A stretch of DNA of 64,000 nt from an uncultured Roseibium sp. GTDB lineage: Bacteria; Pseudomonadota; Alphaproteobacteria; Rhizobiales; Stappiaceae. Numbering within the stretch: position 1 is the stretch's first letter; each line of letters starts with the position of its first letter. The stretch spans positions 62,001-126,000 of the forward strand of contig NZ_CANLVF010000010.1 in assembly GCF_947494555.1 (NCBI RefSeq), given 5' to 3'. The notes under the pieces were generated by a model. That model was not told the DNA's origin. It made no database searches and worked only from the letters and a program-made list of their open reading frames with translations. This document shows positions 9,501-17,919 of this stretch, piece after piece. The translations under genes were made by a program, and so were the position numbers.

Positions 9501-11737
9501 CCATATTTGAAGGCCTGCGCAAGCTTGTCAAAGTCGCCATCGATGCGGCGAAAACCCTGGCGATCGGCCTGATCAATGCAGCGCGTGCGGTGGCGATCAC
9601 AGCGCTTGAGGGCTACCGGACCTTTGCCAAGGGGCTCATCGACATTACGGTCGGGACGTTCTACCCGGACGTTGCCAAGAAGATGAATGAAGGGATCGAT
9701 GCCGTGGTCGACACGGCCGTTGACGGTGTGAACGCAGCTGCCGACGGCACTATCGCGGGAGTGGAAGCTGCGGCCAACTGGCTCGGCAAGAAGCTCAATG
9801 AAATCCTGGACAAGTTCAAGGCAGGTCTCAAGGGCGCGATCCGGATGGCCGGCGCCCTGATGACCGGAGACTTCGCGGGCGCTGCCAGGATCGCCGTGGA
9901 GACGGCGTGCGAGATCGCCGGCATAGATCCGAAACCGGTCTTCGATTTCTTCGACAGGGCGAAGTCGCAGCTCGTTGCGATCCTCAAGTCGCCTGGCAAG
10001 TTCATCAACAATGTCATGACGGCTGTCGGCATGGGCGTGCGGGGTTTTGCCGAACGCTTCGGCCAGCACTTCAAGACAGGTGCGATCCAGTGGCTGACCG
10101 GCGCTTTGTCGGCGGTGCCGATCACGTTGCCCGCAAAATGGGACATCAAGGGCATTTTCAGCCTTGTGGCGCAGATCCTTGGGTTGACCTACGAAAACAT
10201 CAAGTCGCGGATCATCAAGAAGTTCCCGAAAGCGGCCAAGATCTTCGATCTCGTCGAAAAGGGCTTCGCGTTGATCAAGAAGCTGGTCAACAAGGATTTC
10301 AGCGGTCTTTGGGAAGAGGTCAAGGCGAAGCTGGCGAGCCTCAAGCAAACGGTGATCGACGGCATCAAGAACTGGGCGATCGTCAACGTCATCAAGGAAG
10401 GCATAATCTGGCTATTAAGTCTTCTCAACCCTGCATCCGCGCTGGTGAAGGCATTGAAACTGCTTGCGGACCTGGTTTTCTGGCTGATCGACAACTTCAA
10501 GCGGATCAAGGATTTCGTGATGAGCGTTTATACGGCTGTCGCGAATATTGCCGCCGGTGTTCTTGGTCCCGCGGCCAAGGCGGTAGAGAATGCCATGGCG
10601 CGATCGTTGCCGGTGGTGATCTCCTTCGTTGCGTCGGCGATCGGGCTGGGCAATATCGGCGAAGCCGTGCAAGGCGTCATTCAGAAGATCACTGCGCCGA
10701 TCAACAAGATGATCGACGCTCTGATCGACAAGGTGGTGGCTTATGCGAAGAAGCTCTGGGGTAAGGCCAAGAAGGGTGCCAAAAAGGTCAAGGACGCGGT
10801 GAAGAAATTCCTGTGGCCAAAGAAAGGGTTCACCGGCAAGGACGGCAAGTCGCACAGCATTCAGGTTTCGGGCGGGAAAGGCGCGAAGCGGCTTGTTATC
10901 CGTTCGTCTCCGGTTCCGGCGGCGTCCTTCATCGATGCCTACATGGCAACGCTCTCGTCACCCGATGAGGCCAAGAAGAAGCTCGCCAAGGACGCCAAGG
11001 ATCTCATTGCCAACAAGATCGAACCTCTCATCAAAAAAATCGAAAAGCGGATCGAGAGCGGCAAAGAGGCCACCAAAACCCAAGGTGCGGATCTCCTCAA
11101 ACACGAAACCGAGCTTTCAAAAATGCTGCGCCAGCTGGTGACCAACAATAAGCTGGCCAAGGCGAAGGAGCGCTACAAACTGGAAGGCCTGACCGGCCGC
11201 TACAAACAAATGGTGACGATGAAGGGCGACTGGCTGACGCCGGATCATCAGCCTCAGGCGAAGACCTTCAAGATCCTGTCGAAGAAATGGTACTTCGCAA
11301 AGAAATGGGGCGGCGCCAAGCTGCGTGATCACGCCAAGGGACATGCGGATGCGGCCATCGTCATCAATCTGCATCACCGCCGGCACGTCGCGGGCCGGAC
11401 ATACGGTAGATCGCCGGCCGACTTCATTCAATCCGTGGAGACGATTGAAGACGCAAATCCCGCGCCATCAAATGCCGAGCCTGAAAAGAGAGGAGCCATG
11501 GCGAAGACCCTTCGAACAAAAACGGTCGGGTTGCTGTCAAGTGAGCTTTCTCAGGACGTCGCGGCAATAAAGGGCGTGGTCGCCAGTACCGATCCCGGCG
11601 CGAAGCAATGGTCGGACATTGCTGAGTTCGCCGATACGAAGAAAGAAAAGACGGAGCTCATGGACAGCATTCGCAAGCAGGTGCAACGCGGTCAGGGCGC
11701 GGTGGCGAACCAGTCATTCGCGGGATTTAACACATGA
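6545..11737 (+). CDS. Giant eCIS-core (DUF4157) protein, 1730 aa: probable cargo/toxin
   Basis: ATG 6545 overlaps the previous stop (ATGA); an upstream ATG at 6512 would overlap by 37 bp and is less likely. Visible order: an eCIS-type N-terminal motif (NVSRPGDRHEQEADHAADAV, about 34-54); acidic VQ repeats (114-188); the eCIS-core domain (about 215-292) with HELAH at 283-287; a papain-fold-like domain (about 318-500) with WCGIFAW (Cys381), HHQAMVTG (His437/438) and DGN near 465-467; Ala/Lys/Glu-rich coiled coil (about 815-970); long amphipathic helices to 1420; FTGKDGKSHSIQV near 1428; and a C-terminal domain (about 1457-1730) with PDHQPQ (D1567-H1568) and LHHRRH (H1610, H1611, H1614). DUF4157 proteins are commonly eCIS cargo. 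The enzyme activities of the Cys/His domain and C-terminal domain are inference. Confidence 0.85.
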   Translation: MKTAARMPAKTETGRASGPQGAFFSGAAAQTKLNVSRPGDRHEQEADHAADAVVHGRGPMSSGKPIAARMTPLSHRASDEAAARSQHERASDPQYDEHEPVLRPDCPTVEDEPVQMAEEEEAQTAAEDAQMSATDNVQMEQEDEVQATPEEDVQKEPEEDLQKAEEEEVQRAEEEAQLSEDEEEVQMRGEARRPSARAVRMGVVERQLRASRGRGNPLSEPVRRKMEAALGAELSGIRIHTDTPAVLMTKMLNAKAFASGRDIYFSPHRYAPGTQRGDHLIAHELAHTLQQGAVELSDKAPVARMPEGDKVASRPESLRAIGYARQHIGKINSKTTDAEGNRFGWQRLLEIFRGAFDGDVVDPTLIKKPIMKDPYGLPHWCGIFAWSNLRKAGLPLPPWKLGVSILPHVGVRPPNKLPQKGDIAYRKTWPGVKPNTHHQAMVTGVESIETAAGKPFDSIMIRTVDGNTAGNDNLGGQVEEKWLPARLWDSFFDPTAKLSLPDVPLIVTDRSTEDLGGLGESGEPGDAKAQETGSQVEPAPVVDDEPAPAVPADVLQPPNEEVGVDLPPEPDASVEPSAKVETLSLEGPSDKAMTSFLDASPSRMAVTAPTVGGKLDTKANAEKTKAADEAPVLEAKTGGELNPEITAPGDIPTPQDTTLGADGKGPETGNLTADPYQEKGAAPTTRTMRDKVKKQPEGGFLDWLKNQFTNLMASIRTSDDSVNTSAGARKRVALTGKADIGQMGRQRSEGTEKLRGERDKQTAEFRNHPGQSNIQPRKVEEKKTAPVSKEPSEPIAELPPDEGAADYASAELPQQIRDAADAKIAPDLHANVAEARSQTVAAAAKRDADRDASVTEAESRAEKANVEADDKQRQAVVAGRGDVARKQGDAIGKAYEGVAKFAGDAGKRETDDAKKIRDTVKTEEGKADKELEKGEEKARKHKKDEEAKAAAKKKELKEKKEKQGLFDRAVSFVKEAINKITEAIDAIFEGLRKLVKVAIDAAKTLAIGLINAARAVAITALEGYRTFAKGLIDITVGTFYPDVAKKMNEGIDAVVDTAVDGVNAAADGTIAGVEAAANWLGKKLNEILDKFKAGLKGAIRMAGALMTGDFAGAARIAVETACEIAGIDPKPVFDFFDRAKSQLVAILKSPGKFINNVMTAVGMGVRGFAERFGQHFKTGAIQWLTGALSAVPITLPAKWDIKGIFSLVAQILGLTYENIKSRIIKKFPKAAKIFDLVEKGFALIKKLVNKDFSGLWEEVKAKLASLKQTVIDGIKNWAIVNVIKEGIIWLLSLLNPASALVKALKLLADLVFWLIDNFKRIKDFVMSVYTAVANIAAGVLGPAAKAVENAMARSLPVVISFVASAIGLGNIGEAVQGVIQKITAPINKMIDALIDKVVAYAKKLWGKAKKGAKKVKDAVKKFLWPKKGFTGKDGKSHSIQVSGGKGAKRLVIRSSPVPAASFIDAYMATLSSPDEAKKKLAKDAKDLIANKIEPLIKKIEKRIESGKEATKTQGADLLKHETELSKMLRQLVTNNKLAKAKERYKLEGLTGRYKQMVTMKGDWLTPDHQPQAKTFKILSKKWYFAKKWGGAKLRDHAKGHADAAIVINLHHRRHVAGRTYGRSPADFIQSVETIEDANPAPSNAEPEKRGAMAKTLRTKTVGLLSSELSQDVAAIKGVVASTDPGAKQWSDIAEFADTKKEKTELMDSIRKQVQRGQGAVANQSFAGFNT
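6884..7108 (+). repeat. In-frame acidic VQ repeats in the eCIS-core protein
   Basis: About eight degenerate copies of a 7-11 residue unit of the form (V/A/L)-Q-x-x-x-(E/D)-(E/D)-(E/D) cover residues 114-188. The units vary in length and codon use, so this is a protein-level repeat and not a DNA satellite. It links the N-terminal motif to the metallopeptidase-like core and is probably a disordered, highly acidic spacer; similar spacers precede other DUF4157 domains. Confidence 0.7.
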
Positions 11738-13113
11738 GCCTTCAAGGATCTGAACCTTTGGAAAAGATCGAGACCGGACCGTCGTCAAACGCGCCAAATC
11801 TCACCAGAGCCCTGGATTTCCTGGAGACTTTGATTGATGCGCGGGTGCGGGATGTCCAGGACGAGAACCCGGGTACGCTGCCCGAACCGGGGTTTTTCGA
11901 CGACGGATCGTCGTTTGGTGACTTTATCAGGGATCGCAGGCCGAGTTTTTCGGACTGGGTGGTGATCCTGCTGGCGCTTGCACCACATACACGGCCGCAG
12001 ATGCTTGAGGCGGCGTTCCAGCAGGCATTGAAGAAGCAGGGCGAGTTTCCTCAATTCGGAACGCGCCGGGATGCCAACAGCCGTTCCCTGATCGCAACGG
12101 GTGAAACCGCCGCCTTTCTGCTCGCCGGAGAAGATCTTGAAGCCCGTTTCGAGGTACAGGCGCTGTTTACCTCCGATCACTGGCTTGCGCGCGAGGGTAT
12201 CGTCGAGCTTGAGCCAGCGGAGGCGGGCGCACCGCTTCTATCCGGACGTATCCTGATGGGACGGGATTGGGTTGAGCTGTTGACAGTCGGGCACAGCTCG
12301 ACGCCGCCTTTTTCGTCCGCTTTTCCCGCAAGACGCATCGAGACACAGCGGTCGTGGGACGACCTGGTACTCCCCGGTCAAACGCGCGAACAGCTCGATG
12401 AACTGCTTAGGTGGGCAGAACACGAAAAGTCCCTTGAAGGCGAATGGGGGTTCGGTGCCCGGCTTAGACCCGGTTACCGGGCGCTTTTTCATGGTTCCTC
12501 CGGTACGGGGAAGACATTTGCGGCGACGCTTCTCGGCCGTTCAACGGGCCGCGAGGTCTACCGTGTCGACCTCTCCGCCATTGTCTCGAAATATGTCGGC
12601 GAAACGGAGAAAAACCTGTCGTCCCTGTTTCAGGCGGCCCACCGGCGCGGCTGGATCCTATTCTTCGATGAGGCCGATGCACTTTTCGGAAAACGCACGG
12701 CCGTCAAGGACAGTCACGACAGATATGCCAACCAGGAAGTTTCCTATCTTTTGCAGCGGGTGGAGGATTTCGACGGAATCTGCATCCTGGCGTCCAACCT
12801 GAGAGCAAATATCGACGAAGCCTTCCTGCGCCGCTTCAATGCGATCATCAGGTTTCCGGAACCCGGTCCTGCCGAACGCAGCACGATCTGGGACCGGTCC
12901 TTGCCATATTGCGGAGCCGCAGGAGAACGTGCTGCACTTATCGAGGCGATCAATGGCTATGAACTGACAGGTGGTGGTATCGTCAACGTCGCGCAATTCG
13001 CTGCCATTGAAGCGGCCGCGAGGGGTGACAAGACCCTCTTTCTGCAAGACCTGCAACTGGGTATCCGCCGAGAGATCGAAAAAGAGGGGCGGGTCTTTAA
13101 GGCCAAGTCCTGA
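11734..13113 (+). CDS. AAA+ ATPase of eCIS type (Afp15-like)
   Basis: 459 aa, overlapping the giant protein by 4 bp (ATGA), so the two are probably translationally coupled. The C-terminal half is a classical AAA+ module: Walker A GSSGTGKT at 254-261, Walker B ILFFDEAD with D312/E313, then ASNL and EAFLRRFNAIIRFP (sensor and arginine-finger region). The N-terminal 200 residues are a family-specific domain. In Afp/PVC-type systems such an ATPase is encoded near the 3' end and is needed for particle assembly or cargo handling. Here it is the last gene of the locus; the next gene is convergent and unrelated. Confidence 0.88.
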   Translation: MSLQGSEPLEKIETGPSSNAPNLTRALDFLETLIDARVRDVQDENPGTLPEPGFFDDGSSFGDFIRDRRPSFSDWVVILLALAPHTRPQMLEAAFQQALKKQGEFPQFGTRRDANSRSLIATGETAAFLLAGEDLEARFEVQALFTSDHWLAREGIVELEPAEAGAPLLSGRILMGRDWVELLTVGHSSTPPFSSAFPARRIETQRSWDDLVLPGQTREQLDELLRWAEHEKSLEGEWGFGARLRPGYRALFHGSSGTGKTFAATLLGRSTGREVYRVDLSAIVSKYVGETEKNLSSLFQAAHRRGWILFFDEADALFGKRTAVKDSHDRYANQEVSYLLQRVEDFDGICILASNLRANIDEAFLRRFNAIIRFPEPGPAERSTIWDRSLPYCGAAGERAALIEAINGYELTGGGIVNVAQFAAIEAAARGDKTLFLQDLQLGIRREIEKEGRVFKAKS

Positions 13114-13140
13114 CATGGCCGGAAAAACCGGGCGCGATTG

Positions 13141-14649
13141 TCAGTGTGCCGTATCCACCTCGACCAGCTCGACCTTGTAGCCCCAAAGCCGTTCGACATT
13201 TTTCAGCGTTGCGGCCTTGGCGTCAGCGTCGAGCGGAACGGCGTTTCGCCGCACGGCTTTCAGATGAAGGCAGCGGTCTCCCAGGAGATCCGCGTCCGCG
13301 ACCTGGATGTCCGGTTCAAGAGATGACAAATCATGATCCCGGGCCAGCGCATCGCGCAGGTGTCTGTAGCCGTGGGAATTGTGAATGCCCGTCACGGTGC
13401 AGTAGCGCGAGGACGATTCATCGGAAATTGCGAACATCCGGAACCTGCGCATGACTGCCGGCGACAGGAATTGCTGAATGAAGCTTTCATCCCGATAGTT
13501 GGCCCAGGCGTGTTTGACGACATTGCGCCAGTCGCCGTTGCCGGCGATGTCCGGAAACCATTCCCGGTCCTCTTCGGTCGGCTCTATACAAACGCGCTTG
13601 ATGTCCTCCATCATGGCGAAGCCGAGTGCATACGGATTGATGCCGGAAAAACGTGGATCATCAAAATCAGGCTGAGTCAGAACATTTGTATGACTGTGCA
13701 GGATCTCCAGCATAGCGCCATCGCTCAACCGCCCGTCTTTGTGCAGCTTGTTGAGAATGTAGTAATGCACGAAACAGGCGCAGCCTTCGTTCATCACCTT
13801 GGTCTGTTTCTGAGGATAGAAATACTGCCCGATATTGCGCACGATCCGCAGGATTTCGCGCTGCCAGGATTTCAGGATCGGGCTGTAGTGTTCGAGGAAA
13901 AAGAGCAGGTTTTCTTCCGGCAGCTGCATGTCGCGTTTGCGGTCCAGAAGGCCTGAATCCTGAGGCTGCTGGCCCTCCGCCGGGTTCGGAATGGTGTTCC
14001 AGAGATAGTAGACGTTCTGTTCGGCAGCGGCGATCCGCTGTTGCCGCTGTTCCTCGGCTTCGCGCAGGGAGAGCTGCCTTGGCCGACGGTGCCGGAAGAC
14101 GCCGTGCGTCATGAGCGAATGCGCAGCGTCCAGGGTTGCTTCGACATCTTCCTGCCCGTGTTTTTCTTCGCAGCCGGCGATGAAGCGGCGTGCATATTCC
14201 AGGTAGTCCAGAATGCCGTCGGCATCGGTCCATTGCTCGAACAGATGGTTCGACTTGAAGAAATGGTTGTGGCCGAAGGCAGCATGCGCCATCACCAGCG
14301 CCTGCAACGGCATGGTGTTTTCCTCAAGGCAATAGCTGATGCACGGATTGGAATTGATCACGATCTCATAGGCGAGACCGCGTGCTCCCTTTCGGTAGAG
14401 GCGTTCGTGGCCCAGGAAATGCTTGCCGAAGGACCAATGGTGATACATCAGCGGCATACCAATAGAAGAGTAGGCGTCGAGCATCTGTTCCGAAGAGATG
14501 ATTTCGATCTGGTTTGGATAAAAATCCAGTTCCAGGTCTTCGCGCGCCACCTGCTCAATCGCGTCGAAGGTTCGCCGGAGGGTGTCGAAATCCCAGTCGG
14601 CGTGGTCGAAAAGAAGGTTGGACTTGGGTTTCGCAGCGCGCTTAGCCAT
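13141..14649 (-). CDS. spoVR: SpoVR family protein
   Basis: 502 aa from ATG 14649 (MAKRAAKPKSN); a longer in-frame start lies inside yeaH and is unlikely. The protein shows the SpoVR family signature throughout: DLDFYPNQIEIISS-like N-terminus (here ELDFYPNQIEIISSEQMLD), YHHWSFGKHF, EIVINSNPCISYC, HAAFGHNHFFK and NEGCACFVHYYILNKL. Several His/Glu/Cys-rich motifs suggest metal binding, but the biochemical role is not established. It is the third gene of the conserved prkA-yeaH-spoVR set and overlaps yeaH by 8 bp. In enterobacteria the set is induced by starvation and stress; in Bacillus SpoVR affects the spore cortex, which has no counterpart here. Confidence 0.95.
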   Translation of the reverse strand: MAKRAAKPKSNLLFDHADWDFDTLRRTFDAIEQVAREDLELDFYPNQIEIISSEQMLDAYSSIGMPLMYHHWSFGKHFLGHERLYRKGARGLAYEIVINSNPCISYCLEENTMPLQALVMAHAAFGHNHFFKSNHLFEQWTDADGILDYLEYARRFIAGCEEKHGQEDVEATLDAAHSLMTHGVFRHRRPRQLSLREAEEQRQQRIAAAEQNVYYLWNTIPNPAEGQQPQDSGLLDRKRDMQLPEENLLFFLEHYSPILKSWQREILRIVRNIGQYFYPQKQTKVMNEGCACFVHYYILNKLHKDGRLSDGAMLEILHSHTNVLTQPDFDDPRFSGINPYALGFAMMEDIKRVCIEPTEEDREWFPDIAGNGDWRNVVKHAWANYRDESFIQQFLSPAVMRRFRMFAISDESSSRYCTVTGIHNSHGYRHLRDALARDHDLSSLEPDIQVADADLLGDRCLHLKAVRRNAVPLDADAKAATLKNVERLWGYKVELVEVDTAH

Positions 14650-15964
14650 TTGATTTACCCGCCGGTTCGCGTGCGAAGAGTTCGCGGAAAACGGGATAGA
14701 TGTCGGCAATGGCGGACACCCGTTTGCGCGCAAAATTGGGCCAGGCCTCCGCCACGCGCCCATAGGATTCCCAAAGCTCCATTCCGGTGGCCTCGCTGTT
14801 GATCAGCTGGGCCTCGTCTTCCCCGACGATTTCAACGTACGCGAAATACTGGCAGATCTGCATCAGGTCCTCGGTGAGCAGTGAAACGCATTTCCGGGAA
14901 TCACCGCTGAAGTTTTCGCCATCGGATGCCTGCGCGGCATAAATGTTCCATTCCGACGGCGGGTAACGGTCTTCGATGACCTCTTTCATGACGACAAGCG
15001 CGGTGCTGACCACTGTCCCGCCGGTTTGCGGGGAATAGAAGAAAGTGTCTTCGTCCACCTCCGAGGCATCATGCGTATGGCGGATGAAGACGATGTCCGT
15101 CTTTTCATAGCGGCTGTTCAGGAACAGGTGCAGCAGCATGAAGAAGCGCTTTGCGAGGTCCTTTTCCCGCTCGCCCATGGAGGCTGAGACATCCATGAGG
15201 CAGAACATGACCGCGTTGGCATTCGGCTCCGGCTGCTGTTCGAAATAGTTGTACCGGACATCCAGCGGATCGATATAGGCGACCACCTTGCGCCGTTTGA
15301 TCATCTTCTCGTATTTTGCGCGCAATGCAGCCAGTTCGTCGCGCTGTTCGGGCGTTGGTGACGCGATTTTTTCCAGTTTGAGGATCCGGCTCAGAAGCTC
15401 TTCGGCGTCCTTGTCCTTGGGTCTTTTCAGACCGATCCTCCGCCCAAGGGCGTTGCGCATCGTGCGGGCGATATTGATGTTTGCAGGCGAACCAGAGGTC
15501 GAATAGCCCGCACGGTGCGGGTGGGTCCTGGTTATCTCCTTCAGGCTCTGCTTGATCAGGTCAGGCAGCTCAAGGTCATCGAAGAAGAAGTCGAGAAATT
15601 CCTCGCGGGAGAGGGCGAACAGGAAATCGTCCTCACCGTCACCATCGTCTGATCCCTGGCGTCCGCCACTGCCGCCGCCACCGCGCGGCGGTTTTTCGAT
15701 CCGGTCACCGGTCTGGAACGTCTTGTTTCCCGTGAACACACGTTCCCTGCGCCCGCCATCTGCCGACTTGCGGAAAGATGGCTCGGCAACGCCCTTGGTC
15801 GGGACGGAGACGTTCTTGGCCCGGTCGACATCGGCGATACCGCGCTCACGAACGGCGTCCTCGACTGCTTTCTTGATCTGTGACCGGACCCGTTTGAGAA
15901 ACCGCCGCCTGTTGCTGAGGCTCTTGTCCTTCGGATTCAGCCGACGGTCGATGAAATGCGCCAT
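14642..15964 (-). CDS. yeaH: YeaH/DUF444 family protein with von Willebrand A-like fold
   Basis: 440 aa, start ATG 15964 behind GGAGG. A basic N-terminus (FIDRRLNPKDKSLSNRRRFL) is typical of YeaH. The central region contains MDVSASMG, a MIDAS-type metal site (D258-x-S260-x-S262), and a later TGGTVVSTAL, as in VWA domains. A Gly-rich linker GGGGSGGRQGSDDGDGEDD separates N-terminal and VWA parts. It lies 20 bp after prkA and overlaps spoVR, so all three are co-transcribed. VWA/ATPase-like pairs often work as a metal-dependent chaperone-type complex; for YeaG-YeaH this is inference. Confidence 0.95.
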   Translation of the reverse strand: MAHFIDRRLNPKDKSLSNRRRFLKRVRSQIKKAVEDAVRERGIADVDRAKNVSVPTKGVAEPSFRKSADGGRRERVFTGNKTFQTGDRIEKPPRGGGGSGGRQGSDDGDGEDDFLFALSREEFLDFFFDDLELPDLIKQSLKEITRTHPHRAGYSTSGSPANINIARTMRNALGRRIGLKRPKDKDAEELLSRILKLEKIASPTPEQRDELAALRAKYEKMIKRRKVVAYIDPLDVRYNYFEQQPEPNANAVMFCLMDVSASMGEREKDLAKRFFMLLHLFLNSRYEKTDIVFIRHTHDASEVDEDTFFYSPQTGGTVVSTALVVMKEVIEDRYPPSEWNIYAAQASDGENFSGDSRKCVSLLTEDLMQICQYFAYVEIVGEDEAQLINSEATGMELWESYGRVAEAWPNFARKRVSAIADIYPVFRELFAREPAGKSNG

Positions 15965-15984
15965 TGATTACTTGGCCTCCAGGT

Positions 15985-17919
15985 CTACCCGGCCTTGTTG
16001 ACGCGCATATACCATTCGACCAACCGTCGGACCTGCCGCTTCGTATAGCCATGTCCGGTCATGCGCTCCACGAATTCGTGGTGCTTTTCGTCGGTCTTCT
16101 TGTCCCGCTTCGCGCCAAAGCTGATAACGGGCAAAAGCTCCTCGACCTTTCCGAACATGCGTTTTTCAATGACCTGGCGAAGCTTTTCGTATCTGCGCCA
16201 GTCCGGGTTCTGGCCCTGGTTCTCAGCGCGCGCCCTCAGGACAAATTTCACGACCTCGTTGCGGAAGTCCTTCGGATTGGCCACGCCGGCGGGCTGCTCG
16301 ATTTTTTCCAGTTCCTTTTCCAGAACGCCGCGATCGAATATCTGGCCCGTATCCGGGTCCTTGTAATCCTGTTCCTCTATCCACGCATCCGCATAGGTGA
16401 TGTAGCGGTCGAAGAGATTCTGACCGTAGTCGGTATAGGATTCCAGATAGGCTTTCTGGATCTCGTTTCCGATGAACTCGGCATAATGAGGCGCAAGTTC
16501 CGTCTTGAGGAAGTCCAGATACTTGCTCTCGGTTTCCGCATCGAATTGTTCGCGCCGGAGGGCCTGTTCAAGGACATACATCAGGTGGACCGGATCGGCG
16601 GATATCTCTTCCGTGTCATGGTTGAAGGTTTCCGACAGGACCTTGAAGGCAAATCGGGTCGAGATGCCGTTCATGCCTTCGTCAACGCCAGCTGCGTCGC
16701 GATACTCCTGGAGCGATTTTGCCTTGGGATCGGAATCCTTCAGCATTTCCCCATCATAGACGCGCAGCTTGGAATAGAGCGTTGAATTTTCGTGCTCGTG
16801 CAGCCGGGTCAGCACGCTAAAACGCGCGAGCAAGGGCAGGGTCTCCGGCGCGCAAGGCGCATCTGCAAGTGCGCTCTGGCTCAGGAGCTTGCCGTAAATT
16901 TCCGCTTCCCCCGTCGCACGCAGGCAGTAAGGCACCTTGACCACGCTGATGCGGTCGAGGAAGGCCTCGTTGTTCTTGTTGTTCTTGAACTGGCTCCATT
17001 CGGATTCATTGGAGTGCGCAAGGATAAGGCCCTGGAAGGGCAGCGCGCCGATGTTTTCCGTGCCGACATAAGAGCCTTCCTGTGTGGCCGTCAGCAAAGG
17101 GTGCAGCACCTTGATCGGAGCCTTGAACATCTCGACGAATTCCATCAGGCCCTGTGTTGTCCGGTTCAATGCACCGGAATAGCTGTAGGCATCGGGATCG
17201 TCCTGGCTGAATTCCTCCAGTTTGCGAATGTCGAGCTTGCCGACAAGCGCGGACACATCCTGGTTGTTTTCATCGCCCGGCTCGGTTTTCGTCACCCCGA
17301 TCTGGCGGAGCCGTGAGGGGTAAAGCTTGACGATCGAGAATTTCGAGATGTCGCCGTCGTATTCGTCCAGTCTCTTGGTCGCCCACGGCGAGATCAGCCC
17401 CGTCAATAGGCGCCGCGGAATGTTGTATTTGTCTTCCAGGAGATCGCCGACACGGTTGGCACTGAACAGTCCAAGCGGAGACTCGTAAACCGGGCTGATC
17501 TGGTCGCCGGCCTTGAGCACATAAATCGGCTCCCGCTCCATCAGTTTCTTGAGAATTTCAGCGATACTGGATTTGCCGCCGCCGACCGGCCCGAGCAGGT
17601 AGAGGATCTGTTTGCGTTCCTCAAGGCCCTGACTTGCATGGCGGAAGAAACCAACGATTCGTTCGATCGTCGCTTCCATTCCAAACAGGTTTTTGAAAGG
17701 TGCGTAACGCTTGATCGTCCGGTTCATGAAAATCCGGCCGAGGCGTTGGTCCTGGCTTGTATCGATGACCTCGGGTTCTCCGATCGCTGCCATCATGCGC
17801 TCCGCTGAAGTCGCACGCATCAGCGGGTCGTCCCTGCATCCGAGCAGGTAATCCTGGATTGAAATCTCTTCCAGGTTTCTGTTTCTATAATCCTCGGCGA
17901 ATCGTGTGTATATCTCCAT
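15985..17919 (-). CDS. prkA: PrkA/YeaG family serine protein kinase (AAA+ plus kinase domains)
   Basis: Start ATG 17919 (MEIYTRFAEDYRNRN) gives 644 aa, as I recall the length of E. coli YeaG, with GGAAG upstream; a longer start adds an unconserved 25 residues. The AAA+-like N-terminal domain has Walker A GPVGGGKS at 110-117. The C-terminal half is the PrkA kinase-like domain, ending in GYTKRQVRRLVEWYMRVN. The family has serine kinase and possibly protease activity and is linked to nitrogen-starvation and stationary-phase adaptation. It is the first gene of the prkA-yeaH-spoVR operon. Confidence 0.96.
   Translation of the reverse strand: MEIYTRFAEDYRNRNLEEISIQDYLLGCRDDPLMRATSAERMMAAIGEPEVIDTSQDQRLGRIFMNRTIKRYAPFKNLFGMEATIERIVGFFRHASQGLEERKQILYLLGPVGGGKSSIAEILKKLMEREPIYVLKAGDQISPVYESPLGLFSANRVGDLLEDKYNIPRRLLTGLISPWATKRLDEYDGDISKFSIVKLYPSRLRQIGVTKTEPGDENNQDVSALVGKLDIRKLEEFSQDDPDAYSYSGALNRTTQGLMEFVEMFKAPIKVLHPLLTATQEGSYVGTENIGALPFQGLILAHSNESEWSQFKNNKNNEAFLDRISVVKVPYCLRATGEAEIYGKLLSQSALADAPCAPETLPLLARFSVLTRLHEHENSTLYSKLRVYDGEMLKDSDPKAKSLQEYRDAAGVDEGMNGISTRFAFKVLSETFNHDTEEISADPVHLMYVLEQALRREQFDAETESKYLDFLKTELAPHYAEFIGNEIQKAYLESYTDYGQNLFDRYITYADAWIEEQDYKDPDTGQIFDRGVLEKELEKIEQPAGVANPKDFRNEVVKFVLRARAENQGQNPDWRRYEKLRQVIEKRMFGKVEELLPVISFGAKRDKKTDEKHHEFVERMTGHGYTKRQVRRLVEWYMRVNKAG

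Noticed and set aside
8333..10348. A 671-codon open frame on the minus strand
   Set aside because: It mirrors the Lys/Ala-rich coiled-coil part of the giant protein and encodes low-complexity Arg/Leu sequence with no family resemblance.
1..13113. Prophage or phage tail module
   Set aside because: No capsid, portal, terminase, lysis or integrase gene is visible, and the tape-measure, eCIS-core and AAA+ combination is specific to extracellular contractile injection systems. The left side is not visible, so this is a judgement.
13114..13140. Terminator between the ATPase gene and spoVR
   Set aside because: Only a weak CCGG/CCGG pairing in 27 bp and no T-run; not supportable.
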